Below are positions 8,155-16,731 of a stretch of DNA of 64,000 bases, piece after piece. The position numbers and the translations under genes are program-made. This DNA is from Flavisolibacter ginsengisoli DSM 18119 (GTDB lineage Bacteria > Bacteroidota > Bacteroidia > Chitinophagales > Chitinophagaceae): NCBI RefSeq assembly GCF_900129295.1, contig NZ_FQUU01000018.1, positions 30,517-94,516 on the forward strand, written 5' to 3'. The notes below the pieces were generated by a model that saw only the letters and a list, made by a program, of their open reading frames with translations, did not search any database and was not told where the DNA came from. Numbering within the stretch: the first letter of the stretch is position 1; each line of letters starts with the position of its first letter.

Positions 8155-8520
8155 TCACATATGTGTCAATTCATCCGGCAGGTCATAAAAGGTGGGGTGA
8201 CGGTACACCTTATCATTGGCTGGCTCGTAAAAACTTTCGGCATCATCAGGATTGGATGCATGGATGTATTTACTTTCCACTACCCAAATGCTAACGCCTT
8301 CCTGCCGGCGGGTATACACATCCCGAGCATTCTCAATGGCCATCCGTGCATCGGCTGCATGTAGCGAACCTACATGTTTATGATCCAGTCCCTGTTTGCT
8401 GCGAATAAACACTTCCCAAAGAGGCCATTCATTGGCAACAGGACTGTGCTGGCCTGCTCCGGAAGGCATTTCTTTGTCGCCATAATCTCCATAGTAGTAT
8501 TTGATAATTGTTTGATTCAT
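8155..8520 (-). CDS. paaB: PaaB, phenylacetyl-CoA epoxidase small subunit
   Basis: At 121 residues it carries the PaaB signatures WPLWEVFIRSKQGLDHKHVGSLHAADA, ALAIENARDVYTRR-like (here MAIENARDVYTRRQEG) and SIWVVESKYI. PaaB bridges PaaAC heterodimers in the oxygenase complex. The usual E. coli protein is about 95 residues; the extra C-terminal segment (DKVYRHPTFYDLPDELTHM) is seen in other PaaB proteins. It lies 59 bp after paaA and 24 bp before paaC. Confidence 0.94.
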   Translation of the reverse strand: MNQTIIKYYYGDYGDKEMPSGAGQHSPVANEWPLWEVFIRSKQGLDHKHVGSLHAADARMAIENARDVYTRRQEGVSIWVVESKYIHASNPDDAESFYEPANDKVYRHPTFYDLPDELTHM

Positions 8521-8579
8521 TATTCCTGGCTTTCTTGTTCTTTAATATTGAGGTTGTTGCTTGTTTAAAGCAGCATTGA

Positions 8580-9527
8580 TCAGGCAGCCTGTTGTTTCTC
8601 CCTGAGCACTCTTTTCTCAGCGTGGGCTTTGGCAGCTTCACGTACCCATGCACCTTCCTCCCAGGCTTTGCGGCGTGCATCAAGGCGTTGTTTATTACAG
8701 GGACCATTTCCACTTACCACATTCCAGAATTCTTCCCAGTTGATCTTTCCAAAATCATAATGCCCCCTGGCCTCATTCCATTTAAGTTCGGGGTCCGGCA
8801 GTGTCATATCTAAAAGCTTCACCTGTTCTGCGATCATATCTACAAAGCGCTGCCTCAATTCATCATTACTGAAGCGTTTGATCTTCCACTTCATGCTGGC
8901 TTCAGTATTCGTGCTTTCGGCATCATGAGGTCCAAACATCATAATGCTTGGCCACCACCACCTGTCAATTGCATCCTGCACCATAGCCCTTTGTTCCGGT
9001 GTGCCATTACTGAGAACCAACAGGCTTTCAAATCCCTGGCGCTGGTGAAAACTTTCTTCTTTACAAACGCGGATCATAGCCCTGCTATATGGTCCATAGG
9101 AGGTTCGGCACAGTGGCACCTGGTTCATAATGGCTGCTCCATCTACCAGCCAGCCAATGGCGCCCATGTCGGCCCAGGTAATCGTCGGATAATTAAATAT
9201 GGATGAATATTTGGCTTTGCCGCTGTGCAGTTGTTCTATCATTTCATCCCTGGTGATACCAAGGGTTTCAGCGGCACTATACAAATAAAGGCCATGACCG
9301 GCTTCGTCCTGCACTTTGGCTATCAGTATTTGTTTGCGTTTTAAGGAGGGTGCACGGCTGATCCAGTTTCCTTCGGGGAGCATGCCAACAATTTCACTAT
9401 GTGCATGCTGGCTTATTTGACGGATAAGGGTCTGGCGGTATTTACCAGGCATCCAATCCCTGGGCTCAATGCGAACCTCGGCATCCACCTTATCCTGGAA
9501 ATTCTTTTCAAGTTCCTGTGTAGTCAT
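8580..9527 (-). CDS. paaA: PaaA, catalytic diiron subunit of phenylacetyl-CoA epoxidase
   Basis: The 315-residue chain has both diiron ligand motifs, DEAGHG and EESFHQRQG (E-x-x-H), and the PaaA signatures [34 protein letters not shown] and [14 protein letters not shown]. With PaaC it adds one oxygen atom to phenylacetyl-CoA, giving the ring epoxide, using electrons from PaaE. I chose ATG 9527, which gives [10 protein letters not shown] as in relatives, over an upstream in-frame GTG at 9545. A minus-strand TAAATTTG at 9545-9552 resembles a Bacteroidota -7 element and would overlap that longer start. It is first in the string A-B-C-D-G. Confidence 0.95.
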   Translation of the reverse strand: MTTQELEKNFQDKVDAEVRIEPRDWMPGKYRQTLIRQISQHAHSEIVGMLPEGNWISRAPSLKRKQILIAKVQDEAGHGLYLYSAAETLGITRDEMIEQLHSGKAKYSSIFNYPTITWADMGAIGWLVDGAAIMNQVPLCRTSYGPYSRAMIRVCKEESFHQRQGFESLLVLSNGTPEQRAMVQDAIDRWWWPSIMMFGPHDAESTNTEASMKWKIKRFSNDELRQRFVDMIAEQVKLLDMTLPDPELKWNEARGHYDFGKINWEEFWNVVSGNGPCNKQRLDARRKAWEEGAWVREAAKAHAEKRVLREKQQAA

Positions 9528-9798
9528 ATAGCATTTCGTTACCACAAATTTAATGAAACCATTTCCCCTTTGGTGTTAATTCCGGAAGAGCTTAAAAGCA
9601 TATGTTTTTGCCAATTGATACTTAGCAACAAGTATTTTCTATGAATGCAGCTGGTACTATATAGAATAGGGCCAGACTGGTGAAAGCATCAGTTCATAAG
9701 GTAAGGGATTTAAAACTTCTGCCAAGTTAGGTACCTGATAGATTATTTGCTGTGAAATAGAGCTATTACAATATATCTTTAGTTTTTAATTTAAGCGA

Positions 9799-10521
9799 AT
9801 GAAACCCATTGCTGCACTTATTTTCTTGCTGTTTACGCTTGGCTTGCATGCCCAGGTCAATATTGCGGTTACCGATGCTTCTGTAGTAAAAGATTCCACA
9901 GGCAGGGTGTACCCGTTACAGGAATGGCGAAAGCTATTCAACAGCGGTGATTATGGATTGAGACCAGAAAATCCTAATGACCAAAAGAGCGCTTTAATAT
10001 TAATGAAATTGAGTGAGAATGCCATTGATGCTGAATACTCAAAAATGCCTAAGCCCAAGGAAAGTAATTTTTTTACAACCGGGAAGAAATTAGAGCTATT
10101 TACTACAAAGGATCTTAATGGGAATCCTGTGGACCTGGTCAATGCAAAAGGAAAGATCATTGTATTGAACTTTTGGTTCATCAATTGTGGCCCCTGCCGC
10201 CGGGAAATACCAGATTTGAACAAACTGGTGGAACATTTCAAAGACAATAAGGACGTTCTTTTTATAGGCGTATCACTGGACTCTCCCAAGGATATTGCAA
10301 ACTTCCTTACTAAAATGCCATTTAACTATACCATGGTTGAGGGCGGGGGTATGATCGCTTCTAATTACGGGGTCAGGTTCTACCCAACACATGTGGTGCT
10401 GGATCCTTCAGGGAAGGTATATTTTCATACTTCAGGGCTGGCGCCAAACACAGTTTACTGGGTGAAAAGGTCCATTAATGAATTGCTGCAAAAATCCGCA
10501 CCAGGGATTGCAGCTCATTGA
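9799..10521 (+). CDS. TlpA-like thioredoxin-fold exported protein
   Basis: The 240-residue protein starts with a signal peptide (MKPIAALIFLLFTLGLHAQ). The C-terminal half is a TlpA/AhpC-type thioredoxin fold: KIIVLNFWFINCGPCRREIPDLNKLVEHF with the redox pair Cys130 and Cys133 in a CGPC motif, followed by VLFIGVSLDSP and YPTHVVLDPSG (cis-Pro before THV). It is expected to act as a periplasmic thiol-disulfide oxidoreductase. It runs opposite to the surrounding paa genes, and its stop codon directly abuts the stop codon of paaE with no spacer. Confidence 0.88.
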   Translation: MKPIAALIFLLFTLGLHAQVNIAVTDASVVKDSTGRVYPLQEWRKLFNSGDYGLRPENPNDQKSALILMKLSENAIDAEYSKMPKPKESNFFTTGKKLELFTTKDLNGNPVDLVNAKGKIIVLNFWFINCGPCRREIPDLNKLVEHFKDNKDVLFIGVSLDSPKDIANFLTKMPFNYTMVEGGGMIASNYGVRFYPTHVVLDPSGKVYFHTSGLAPNTVYWVKRSINELLQKSAPGIAAH

Positions 10522-11601
10522 TCATCGTGCATCAAAATCAACTGTGATCTTTTCAGATCTTGGGTGCGACTGGCAGGTAAGGATAAAACCCTTTTCCACT
10601 TCCTCGGGTTCCAGTCCCCAGTTTACGTCCATGGTCACTTCACCCTCGGTAAGCCTGGCCTTGCAGGTAGTGCATACACCACCTTTACAAGCATAGGGAA
10701 GGTCTGCTCCTTTCTCCAGCGCCGCATCCAGTACACTTTGTCCTTCATAGGCGAGGTCAAAATCAAAAAGGATCCCATCAAGCTTCACCTGCACCCTGGC
10801 TGTAGCGCCTTGTTCCTCAATAGCTTTTTCATGTGTATCTATTCCTGTTGTTTTTTGCCCCGGAACAGTAAATAATTCAAAGTGCACCTTATCAGGGGCA
10901 ATGCCTTTGCCTGCCAGGTAACCTTTAATGCAAAAGATCATTTCCTCGGGACCGCAAATAAAGAACTCATCGCAGTGTTGGGCATCTATCAGCTTTGAGA
11001 AGAGAAGATCTAATTTATTTGTGTCGATACGTCCATAATTAATTTCTGCATCTGATCTTTCCCTGCTAAGAATATGATAGATACGGAACCGGTCAATGAA
11101 TTTATCCTTCAGGGCTTCCAGTTCTTCTTTAAATATGATGGAATTCTTGGTGCGGTTTCCATAAACCAGTGTAAACTGGCTTTTAGGTTCTGTTAATAAG
11201 GTGGTTTTGATGATGGATAATATTGGTGTGATACCGCTGCCAGCTGCGAATGCTACGTAGCTTTTCTTTTGCTCGGGGTACAATTCAGTGTAAAACTTTC
11301 CCGTAGGAGGCAACACTTCCAGTTCATCCCCAGGTTTTAATTCGTCATTAGCAAATGAAGAGAACAGGCCGCCTTCTACTTTCTTTACAGCCACCTGCAG
11401 TATATTGTCAAAAGGGCTGCTGCAAATAGAATAATTGCGTCGAACTTCTTCTCCATTGAACTTTTTGCGGATGGTGAGCGTTTGTCCCTGTTTGAAGCGG
11501 AATGTATCCTTCAATTCTTCAGGAACAATAAAACTGATGGAAACACAATCATCTGTTTGCCTGTCTATTTTTTCAACACGAAGGGAATGGAAATGGATCA
11601 T
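10522..11601 (-). CDS. paaE: PaaE, reductase subunit of phenylacetyl-CoA epoxidase
   Basis: A 359-residue three-domain reductase. The FAD domain has RRNYSICSSP, the NAD(P) domain has FAAGSGITPILSII and FFICGPEEMI, and a plant-type 2Fe-2S domain at the C-terminus binds iron through Cys305, Cys310, Cys313 and Cys343 (C-x4-C-x2-C, then C). It passes electrons from NADPH to the PaaA diiron site. It sits apart from paaA-D, on the same strand but upstream across the TlpA-like gene, so it probably has its own promoter. Confidence 0.93.
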   Translation of the reverse strand: MIHFHSLRVEKIDRQTDDCVSISFIVPEELKDTFRFKQGQTLTIRKKFNGEEVRRNYSICSSPFDNILQVAVKKVEGGLFSSFANDELKPGDELEVLPPTGKFYTELYPEQKKSYVAFAAGSGITPILSIIKTTLLTEPKSQFTLVYGNRTKNSIIFKEELEALKDKFIDRFRIYHILSRERSDAEINYGRIDTNKLDLLFSKLIDAQHCDEFFICGPEEMIFCIKGYLAGKGIAPDKVHFELFTVPGQKTTGIDTHEKAIEEQGATARVQVKLDGILFDFDLAYEGQSVLDAALEKGADLPYACKGGVCTTCKARLTEGEVTMDVNWGLEPEEVEKGFILTCQSHPRSEKITVDFDAR

Positions 11602-11726
11602 ATAGCCTCAATAGCGCCAAAGATAAGGATGCAGCCATCAAATGATTATAGGCCTGCAGGTACTTTGTTTCAATTTCAATTGAATCATATTACCTTAGGA
11701 GCACATACAACCAAAACTTACACTAC

Positions 11727-12473
11727 ATGAAAAGAATCTTTTTCCTGCTTGCCCTCAGTTGCCTGTTCCAGCATGTAAACGCCCAGGCCGGCGATGCTGC
11801 AAATAATGAGCATTATATCCCTTTTACCATCATAAAATGGAATCCTTCCAGTCTTTATTTTGGCAAAATAGGTTTGATGGGAGAATACAATTTCAAAAAG
11901 AAGAAATCTGTAACCTTTAATATTGGTATTCCCATAAGCAAGACAACATCAGTTAGAATAGATGATAAGGACCGGGAGGTGGAAATGAAGACCTTTTCCG
12001 TCATGGGTGGCTATCGTATGTACCTGGGTAATGCAGCAATGGCAGGAATGTATTTTGAGCCCTACCTGAAGTATGTAAAAAGTGATGGATCAACCATCCT
12101 TGATACAGATCTAGATGGCAAGCCAACCAATTTTGCCACCACGAGCGCCTATAAAGGATTTGGAGTTGGTGCACAATTAGGTGTTCAGTTCCTGATAGCC
12201 AAAAGAGTAGTGATTGATTTCTTCTTCCTGGGACCTGAAGCTAACAGCGCTACCCATAAAGTGGTTATGCACGATATTACCTCCACAGATCCCTGGGATG
12301 CGCAGGATGCTGCAGATGCCCAGGCAGAGATCAATAGCTCTATTGGAGACCTGCCCATAATTGGCGATAAGCTGAATGTGGTGGTAGATCCAAATGCCAA
12401 AACAGTTTCATCGGACTACAGCGGTTTTTTGCCCGGTCTGCGGTTTGGGCTTTCTATTGGTGTGCGGTTTTAA
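11727..12473 (+). CDS. Outer-membrane beta-barrel-like protein (DUF3575-type)
   Basis: The 248-residue product has a signal peptide (MKRIFFLLALSCLFQHVNAQ). It then alternates amphipathic strands ending in aromatic residues (SSLYFGKIGLMGEYNF, KTFSVMGGYRMYLG, GMYFEPYLKYV, GFGVGAQLGVQFLI, RVVIDFFFLGPEAN) and closes with GLRFGLSIGVRF, a typical barrel C-terminus ending in Phe. It resembles the DUF3575 group of small outer-membrane barrels found throughout Bacteroidota. No substrate can be assigned. Confidence 0.72.
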   Translation: MKRIFFLLALSCLFQHVNAQAGDAANNEHYIPFTIIKWNPSSLYFGKIGLMGEYNFKKKKSVTFNIGIPISKTTSVRIDDKDREVEMKTFSVMGGYRMYLGNAAMAGMYFEPYLKYVKSDGSTILDTDLDGKPTNFATTSAYKGFGVGAQLGVQFLIAKRVVIDFFFLGPEANSATHKVVMHDITSTDPWDAQDAADAQAEINSSIGDLPIIGDKLNVVVDPNAKTVSSDYSGFLPGLRFGLSIGVRF

Positions 12474-12559
12474 CACGGGGTTTACATAAAAGGGCATTCC
12501 GTGAAAAGGTAACAGGCTATAAACACCAAATAATTAAAGGCAGCTTATTAAAATTACTT

Positions 12560-12567
12560 TAGGTTTG
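12560..12567 (+). promoter_or_regulatory. Candidate -7 element for the PfkB kinase gene
   Basis: TAGGTTTG followed by CAC matches the Bacteroidota TANNTTTG box. It lies 90 bp before the ATG. I see no clear TTTG at the -33 position, so this is moderate evidence. Confidence 0.45.
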
Positions 12568-12657
12568 CACGCCGTATAAACGTCCGTGTTTCCTGGCCTG
12601 TTTAAGTATGCTACAGGCTTTGAATAGTGGTAATCTCTAATCTAATTTAAACTAGAA

Positions 12658-13581
12658 ATGTCTTTAATCGTTGTTGGTACAATGGCATTTGATGCTATTG
12701 AAACTCCTTTTGGAAAAAGTGATAAGATCATAGGTGGTTCAGCTACTTATGTAGCCTATGCAGCTTCAAATTTCATTAAGCCGGTGCAGCAGGTATCTAT
12801 TGTGGGATATGATTTTCCCGAGGCTGAAATGAATGAACTGAAGGAGCGGGGTGTAGAGGTAGAAGGTGTAGAAATAGTACCGGACAAACCTTCTTTTTTC
12901 TGGGCAGGGAAGTACCATATGGACATGAATACCCGCGATACACTGGTGACTGACCTGAATGTACTCGCTGATTTTAACCCTGTTATTCCAGAGAGCTACC
13001 AGGGAGCAGAGTTCCTGATGCTGGGCAACCTGATGCCAAAACTTCAAAAAGCGGTTATTGAGCAATTGAGAGAGCGCCCTAAACTTATAGTACTGGATAC
13101 TATGAATTTCTGGATGGAAACCGCTTTAGATGACCTGAAAGAAGTGCTTACCATGACGGATGTTTTATTGGTGAACGATGGGGAGGCAAGAGAACTTAGT
13201 CATGAGTTTTCCCTGGTAAAAGCAGCCAAAAAGATCCTTACTATGGGCCCTAAATACCTGATCATTAAAAAGGGTGAACATGGTGCTTTATTGTTTCATG
13301 GCGATGAGGTGTTTTTTGCTCCCGCCCTGCCCCTGGAAGACGTCTTTGATCCAACAGGAGCAGGTGACACATTTGCCGGCGGCTTCATTGGCCATCTTGC
13401 AAAGACCAGGGACATTTCTTATGAGAATATGAAGACTGCTATCATCGTCGGTTCGGCAATGGCCAGCTTCTGCGTGGAGAAATTTGGCACACAACGAATA
13501 AAAGAAATTACAAAGTCAGATATTGACCGCCGCTTACAGCAGTTCCAGGAACTGGTAAGCTTTGACATAGAACTGGTATAA
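12658..13581 (+). CDS. PfkB-family sugar or nucleoside kinase
   Basis: The 307-residue kinase has the N-terminal glycine pair of the ribokinase fold (IIGGSATYVAYAAS) and the anion-hole/catalytic motif DPTGAGDTFAGGF with catalytic Asp237. The substrate lid region is compact. PfkB proteins phosphorylate sugars or nucleosides with ATP; substrate cannot be read from the sequence, although the short lid and ASNF-like core recall adenosine- or ribokinase-like members. It stands alone between the outer-membrane barrel gene and a terminator. Confidence 0.86.
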   Translation: MSLIVVGTMAFDAIETPFGKSDKIIGGSATYVAYAASNFIKPVQQVSIVGYDFPEAEMNELKERGVEVEGVEIVPDKPSFFWAGKYHMDMNTRDTLVTDLNVLADFNPVIPESYQGAEFLMLGNLMPKLQKAVIEQLRERPKLIVLDTMNFWMETALDDLKEVLTMTDVLLVNDGEARELSHEFSLVKAAKKILTMGPKYLIIKKGEHGALLFHGDEVFFAPALPLEDVFDPTGAGDTFAGGFIGHLAKTRDISYENMKTAIIVGSAMASFCVEKFGTQRIKEITKSDIDRRLQQFQELVSFDIELV

Positions 13582-13603
13582 CACCATTTGTTCAAATAAT
13601 TAT

Positions 13604-13632
13604 AAGAGCCTACCTGTTAGGCTCTTTTTTTT
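13604..13632 (+). terminator. Rho-independent terminator after the PfkB kinase gene
   Basis: The 9-bp stem AAGAGCCTA / TAGGCTCTT with a 5-nt loop is followed by a run of eight T residues. It sits 23 bp after the kinase stop codon. Confidence 0.93.
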
Positions 13633-13657
13633 AAAGTAACCGCAGGCCCCCGGATGC

Positions 13658-15373
13658 CTAATTTTTTCTTGCAAGGACAATGGTGCTCTTAAATTGTTTC
13701 TTTTTACCCTGCAGGTTGAAGAGTTCTGTATAAATGATATAGGTACCCCGGGGTAGCTTTTGTTGTTTATCATCCAGTCCATCCCAGTTCCAGTAGCCAT
13801 TTAATCCCAGGGTTTGGTTTCTTGCAAGGGAGCGCACAGGTATTCCATTTGAGTTGAATAATGTGATATTGGCCACATAACCTCTTTCTTCCACCAGGTA
13901 TTTTATTGTGGCTATATCATCCAGGCCATCATTATCAGGAGAGAATATTTTTGGAGAGACCTCGATGGTAGAGCCAGCAGATTCGTTTGATCCATATTGT
14001 GAATTAAGGTACCCCGGTGTTCCATATCCTGCAGTGGAAGCAGCCGAATGCCAGTTCCCTGCATCAGCAGAAGGAGCGGAAGGATTAATTCTTTCCAGTG
14101 CCACTCCTTCAGCATCAGCAATCAGCGCAAAATGCCATTGGGAAGAATAAGGCACTTCATCTACTATCTGCCCCTGCAAATTTGTTACAATAGCATATCC
14201 CTTGTCATCAGGGAAAGAAGGCAGCATAGGAATGTTTATGATGGTGGCTGGGTCCCTGACCAGGTATTCCTTTTGAAGCGAAATGGGATCCTCGGTTAGC
14301 ACCAGGTAATCCCCGGGAAACATTATTTGAGGCAGATCGGTAAACTTTTTGACTGAACTGAGCTCTCCTGCAGTATTTCTATTGGCAACATATAGATGCG
14401 AAGCATCTAATATCTTATTACTGTTGTTATACACTTCCAGGTAATCAGATGCACCTGGCCTGGGGTCAAAAAGGATCTCATTGATCACCAGGTCTCCCGG
14501 GGAAGCCTCTTCCGTCCAGCCAGCCCTGGCTTTATTAAATCCCGCAATGGAATTGCCTGAGCAATCCGTCACAGATAGCACGGTTAAATTGTATTGGGTC
14601 TTTTTTTGCATAGGCTCAGCCAGCCTGATGGTAACCATATTGAATAAAGGAGCCTCCGGTGTTACGCTATTAATAAGCAGGTTATTAAAACTATAGCTGG
14701 CCTTATTGGATGCAGACAGACTGTCTAATGATTCATTAAATACAGCAACTACTGTAAGGCTGTCCAGGCTGTAGGTCCTTATTAATTGAGGCGGTGCTTC
14801 ATCCCTGTTTAAACCATCCGCGGAATTCTTACTGCCAGGTGTACCTCCACGGGGGTCAATAGATGCTTTCCAGTTATTTACTCCTTCACAGGGATTATGC
14901 GTATCTATCATTTCAAGGCTCCAGCCTCCATCTGCTTTGACAGGGTTCTGGTACCAGCCGGAAGAATAATTGACCGCATGTATCACTATACCTTCTTTGG
15001 ATTGCAGGATCAACATCGTTCCTTCATTCAATAAGGAAGGGAAAGAAGGAATGCCAAGTGTACGTCCATAGTTGGTAAACAATAGAGCATTGGTAGTGGA
15101 GCTTATAATCAAAAAACTGTCGGCAGGCAAAATATATGGAGGAAAAGCGCCACTGGTGGATGAAGCAGTGCGCAGTCTGCATCCTGCAAGGTTTAGCTCA
15201 TGGCCGCTGGTGTTTTTTAATTCTATGTATTCAGCATTTGGAAGTTTAACCTGTGGGGAAGGGTCTGCCATGATCTCGTCGATCACTATATCATAACGTG
15301 AGATGGTTTGCGCAAAGAGAACAGGGGTACTGAATAGTGCCAGGAGTAATGGCAGCAGTAGTTTTGGCCTCAT
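13658..15373 (-). CDS. Lamin-tail domain secreted protein
   Basis: The 571-residue protein has a signal peptide (LLLPLLLALFSTPVLFAQ). Two lamin-tail domains are visible: one near residues 27-150 (VIDEIMADPSP, AEYIELKNTSG, NLAGCRLRTAS) and one near 290-420 (DLVINEILFDPRPGASDYLEVYNNS). An Ig-like spacer lies between them. The end holds FSPDNDGLDDIATIKY and NGYWNWDGLDDKQQKLPRGTYIIYTELFN, an FlgD-like Ig module that often ends secreted Bacteroidota proteins. I chose ATG 15373 because the longer in-frame start at 15454 adds 27 residues before the signal peptide and would run through the asd regulatory region. Confidence 0.83.
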   Translation of the reverse strand: MRPKLLLPLLLALFSTPVLFAQTISRYDIVIDEIMADPSPQVKLPNAEYIELKNTSGHELNLAGCRLRTASSTSGAFPPYILPADSFLIISSTTNALLFTNYGRTLGIPSFPSLLNEGTMLILQSKEGIVIHAVNYSSGWYQNPVKADGGWSLEMIDTHNPCEGVNNWKASIDPRGGTPGSKNSADGLNRDEAPPQLIRTYSLDSLTVVAVFNESLDSLSASNKASYSFNNLLINSVTPEAPLFNMVTIRLAEPMQKKTQYNLTVLSVTDCSGNSIAGFNKARAGWTEEASPGDLVINEILFDPRPGASDYLEVYNNSNKILDASHLYVANRNTAGELSSVKKFTDLPQIMFPGDYLVLTEDPISLQKEYLVRDPATIINIPMLPSFPDDKGYAIVTNLQGQIVDEVPYSSQWHFALIADAEGVALERINPSAPSADAGNWHSAASTAGYGTPGYLNSQYGSNESAGSTIEVSPKIFSPDNDGLDDIATIKYLVEERGYVANITLFNSNGIPVRSLARNQTLGLNGYWNWDGLDDKQQKLPRGTYIIYTELFNLQGKKKQFKSTIVLARKN

Positions 15374-15414
15374 TGCGTTAAATGTAAAAACTATTTGTAA
15401 AAAAATATAGTCTA

Positions 15415-15446
15415 TTTGGAAAGAAAAAGATTTGGCGTTACTTTCG
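15415..15446 (+). promoter_or_regulatory. Candidate promoter of the asd leader
   Basis: TTTG at 15415-15418 and TACTTTCG at 15439-15446 are separated by 20 bp, close to the Bacteroidota -33/-7 arrangement (TANNTTTG with one change). Transcription would begin near 15451-15453, leaving almost no untranslated sequence before the leader ATG at 15454. Confidence 0.5.
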
Positions 15447-15453
15447 CCCCGCA

Positions 15454-15516
15454 ATGTTGATCATTACACATACAAAACGTACGAAGAAACAGTTTTCCCA
15501 AACGGAAGGTGTGTAA
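15454..15516 (+). CDS. Putative asd leader peptide, 20 residues
   Basis: A short ORF reads MLIITHTKRTKKQFSQTEGV and stops with TAA. Four Thr codons and three Lys codons plus two Ile make it rich in end products of the aspartate pathway that Asd feeds. The last codons and the stop (15504-15516) can pair with the 5' side of the terminator at 15540-15552. This is the layout of a ribosome-controlled attenuator: a ribosome that finishes the peptide covers the pairing strand and lets the terminator form, while one stalled on the Thr/Lys codons leaves it free. Translation of the peptide is inferred. Confidence 0.62.
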   Translation: MLIITHTKRTKKQFSQTEGV

Positions 15517-15573
15517 CGTATGAGTATGTTTTAAATAGATTACAAGCCTTCCCTAAACGGAAGGCTTTTTTTT
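15504..15573 (+). promoter_or_regulatory. Transcription attenuator: antiterminator and terminator upstream of asd
   Basis: The terminator is a perfect 9-bp stem AAGCCTTCC (15544-15552) / GGAAGGCTT (15559-15567), loop CTAAAC, followed by eight T. The competing antiterminator pairs 15504-15516 with 15540-15552: six Watson-Crick pairs (GGAAGG with CCTTCC), one G-U pair, one G-A mismatch, then five more pairs (TGTAA with TTACA). The two structures share 15544-15552 and so exclude each other. The sequence AAACGGAAGG occurs once in each alternative partner strand, which gives the switch its symmetry. Confidence 0.78.
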
Positions 15574-15605
15574 GCCATTATAACAAACCACTAAAAGAAA
15601 CAAAA

Positions 15606-16598
15606 ATGAAAGTTGCAGTTGTTGGCGCCACCGGCCTTGTAGGTACAAAAATGTTGCAGGTATTGGCTGAAAGGAATTTTCCTGTAGATGAATTAGTTCC
15701 AGTAGCATCAGAAAGATCAGTTGGAAAAGAAGTTGACTTTAAGGGAAAGAAATATAAGGTGGTGAGCATGCAGGATGGTATAGATGCCAAACCAGCCGTT
15801 GCGCTGTTCTCTGCCGGCGGAAGCACCTCGCTGGAGTGGGCTCCTAAATATGCCGCTGCGGGCATAACTGTTATCGATAATTCCTCTGCCTGGAGAATGG
15901 ATCCTACCAAGCCATTGGTGGTTCCGGAAGTAAATGCAGATGTGCTCACAGTAAATGATAAGATCATAGCCAATCCCAATTGCTCTACTATCCAGATGGT
16001 AGTAGCGCTGCAGCCATTGCATAAAAAATATGGTGTGAAAAGGGTAGTAGTGTCTACTTACCAGAGTGTAACAGGTACAGGCAAGAAAGCGGTTGATCAA
16101 TTATTTAATGAAAGGGAAGGCCGCCAGGGCGAGATGGCTTATAAATATGCCATCGACCTGAATGCATTGCCGCAGATCGATGTGTTCCTGGATAATGGTT
16201 ATACCAAGGAAGAAATGAAGATGGTGAACGAGACTAAAAAGATCATGCAAGATGATTCCATCAAGGTAACTGCAACCACAGTGCGCATACCCGTTATGGG
16301 AGGCCATAGTGAAAGTGTGAATGTGGAGTTTGGGAAAGACTATGATCTGAACGAGGTGCGTGAATTACTCTGTACATCACCTAGTATCATTGTTCAGGAT
16401 GACCCTTCGCAGCAGGTATATCCAATGCCTTTGTGGGCGCATGAAAAAGATGAAGTGTTTGTAGGGAGATTGCGTCGGGATGAAACGCAGCCCAATACAC
16501 TGAATATGTGGATCGTTAGCGACAACCTGCGCAAGGGTGCTGCCACCAATGCTGTACAGATAGCAGAATACCTGGTGGGAAAAAACATGCTGGGATAA
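15606..16598 (+). CDS. asd: Aspartate-semialdehyde dehydrogenase
   Basis: The 330-residue enzyme has the NADP-binding loop VAVVGATGLVGTKMLQVL at its start, the active-site Cys126 in NPNCSTIQ, and the conserved RVVVSTYQSVTGTGKKAV and RIPVMGGHSESVNVEF segments. It reduces aspartyl phosphate to aspartate semialdehyde, the branch point to Lys, diaminopimelate, Thr, Met and Ile. ATG 15606 matches the family N-terminus; 58 further in-frame codons upstream overlap the attenuator and are not coding. The gene is controlled by a leader that has the form of an attenuator, and it ends at a long hairpin. Confidence 0.95.
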   Translation: MKVAVVGATGLVGTKMLQVLAERNFPVDELVPVASERSVGKEVDFKGKKYKVVSMQDGIDAKPAVALFSAGGSTSLEWAPKYAAAGITVIDNSSAWRMDPTKPLVVPEVNADVLTVNDKIIANPNCSTIQMVVALQPLHKKYGVKRVVVSTYQSVTGTGKKAVDQLFNEREGRQGEMAYKYAIDLNALPQIDVFLDNGYTKEEMKMVNETKKIMQDDSIKVTATTVRIPVMGGHSESVNVEFGKDYDLNEVRELLCTSPSIIVQDDPSQQVYPMPLWAHEKDEVFVGRLRRDETQPNTLNMWIVSDNLRKGAATNAVQIAEYLVGKNMLG

Positions 16599-16616
16599 GA
16601 TTTACTGATAAGAGAG

Positions 16617-16656
16617 TTTAGTTAGGCCAGGCCGAAAGGTTCCTGGCCTAACTAAA
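16617..16656 (+). terminator. Long hairpin between asd and the convergent lipoprotein gene
   Basis: A perfect 15-bp stem (TTTAGTTAGGCCAGG and its complement) with a 10-nt loop follows the asd stop by 18 bp. The right side is AT-rich (TTAATTTATAAG) without a clean T run. It lies between convergent genes and could stop transcription from both sides. Confidence 0.75.
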
Positions 16657-16731
16657 TTAATTTATAAGTTATTTGCAGACATACTCCCAGTAATGGTTAA
16701 GTGCTTTTACTTCTTGTCAACTAAAAACCTG

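Noticed and set aside
3902..11601. A complete phenylacetate pathway
   Set aside because: Only paaA-E, paaG, paaI and paaY are present; ligase (paaK), ring-opening (paaZ) and beta-oxidation genes (paaF, paaH, paaJ) are not in the window.
13908..14150. Open frames antisense to the lamin-tail gene
   Set aside because: They are shadows of a well supported coding region; no domain and no start context.
15432..15605. 58-codon upstream extension of asd
   Set aside because: It runs through the terminator and leader ORF, and known Asd proteins begin at the ATG at 15606.
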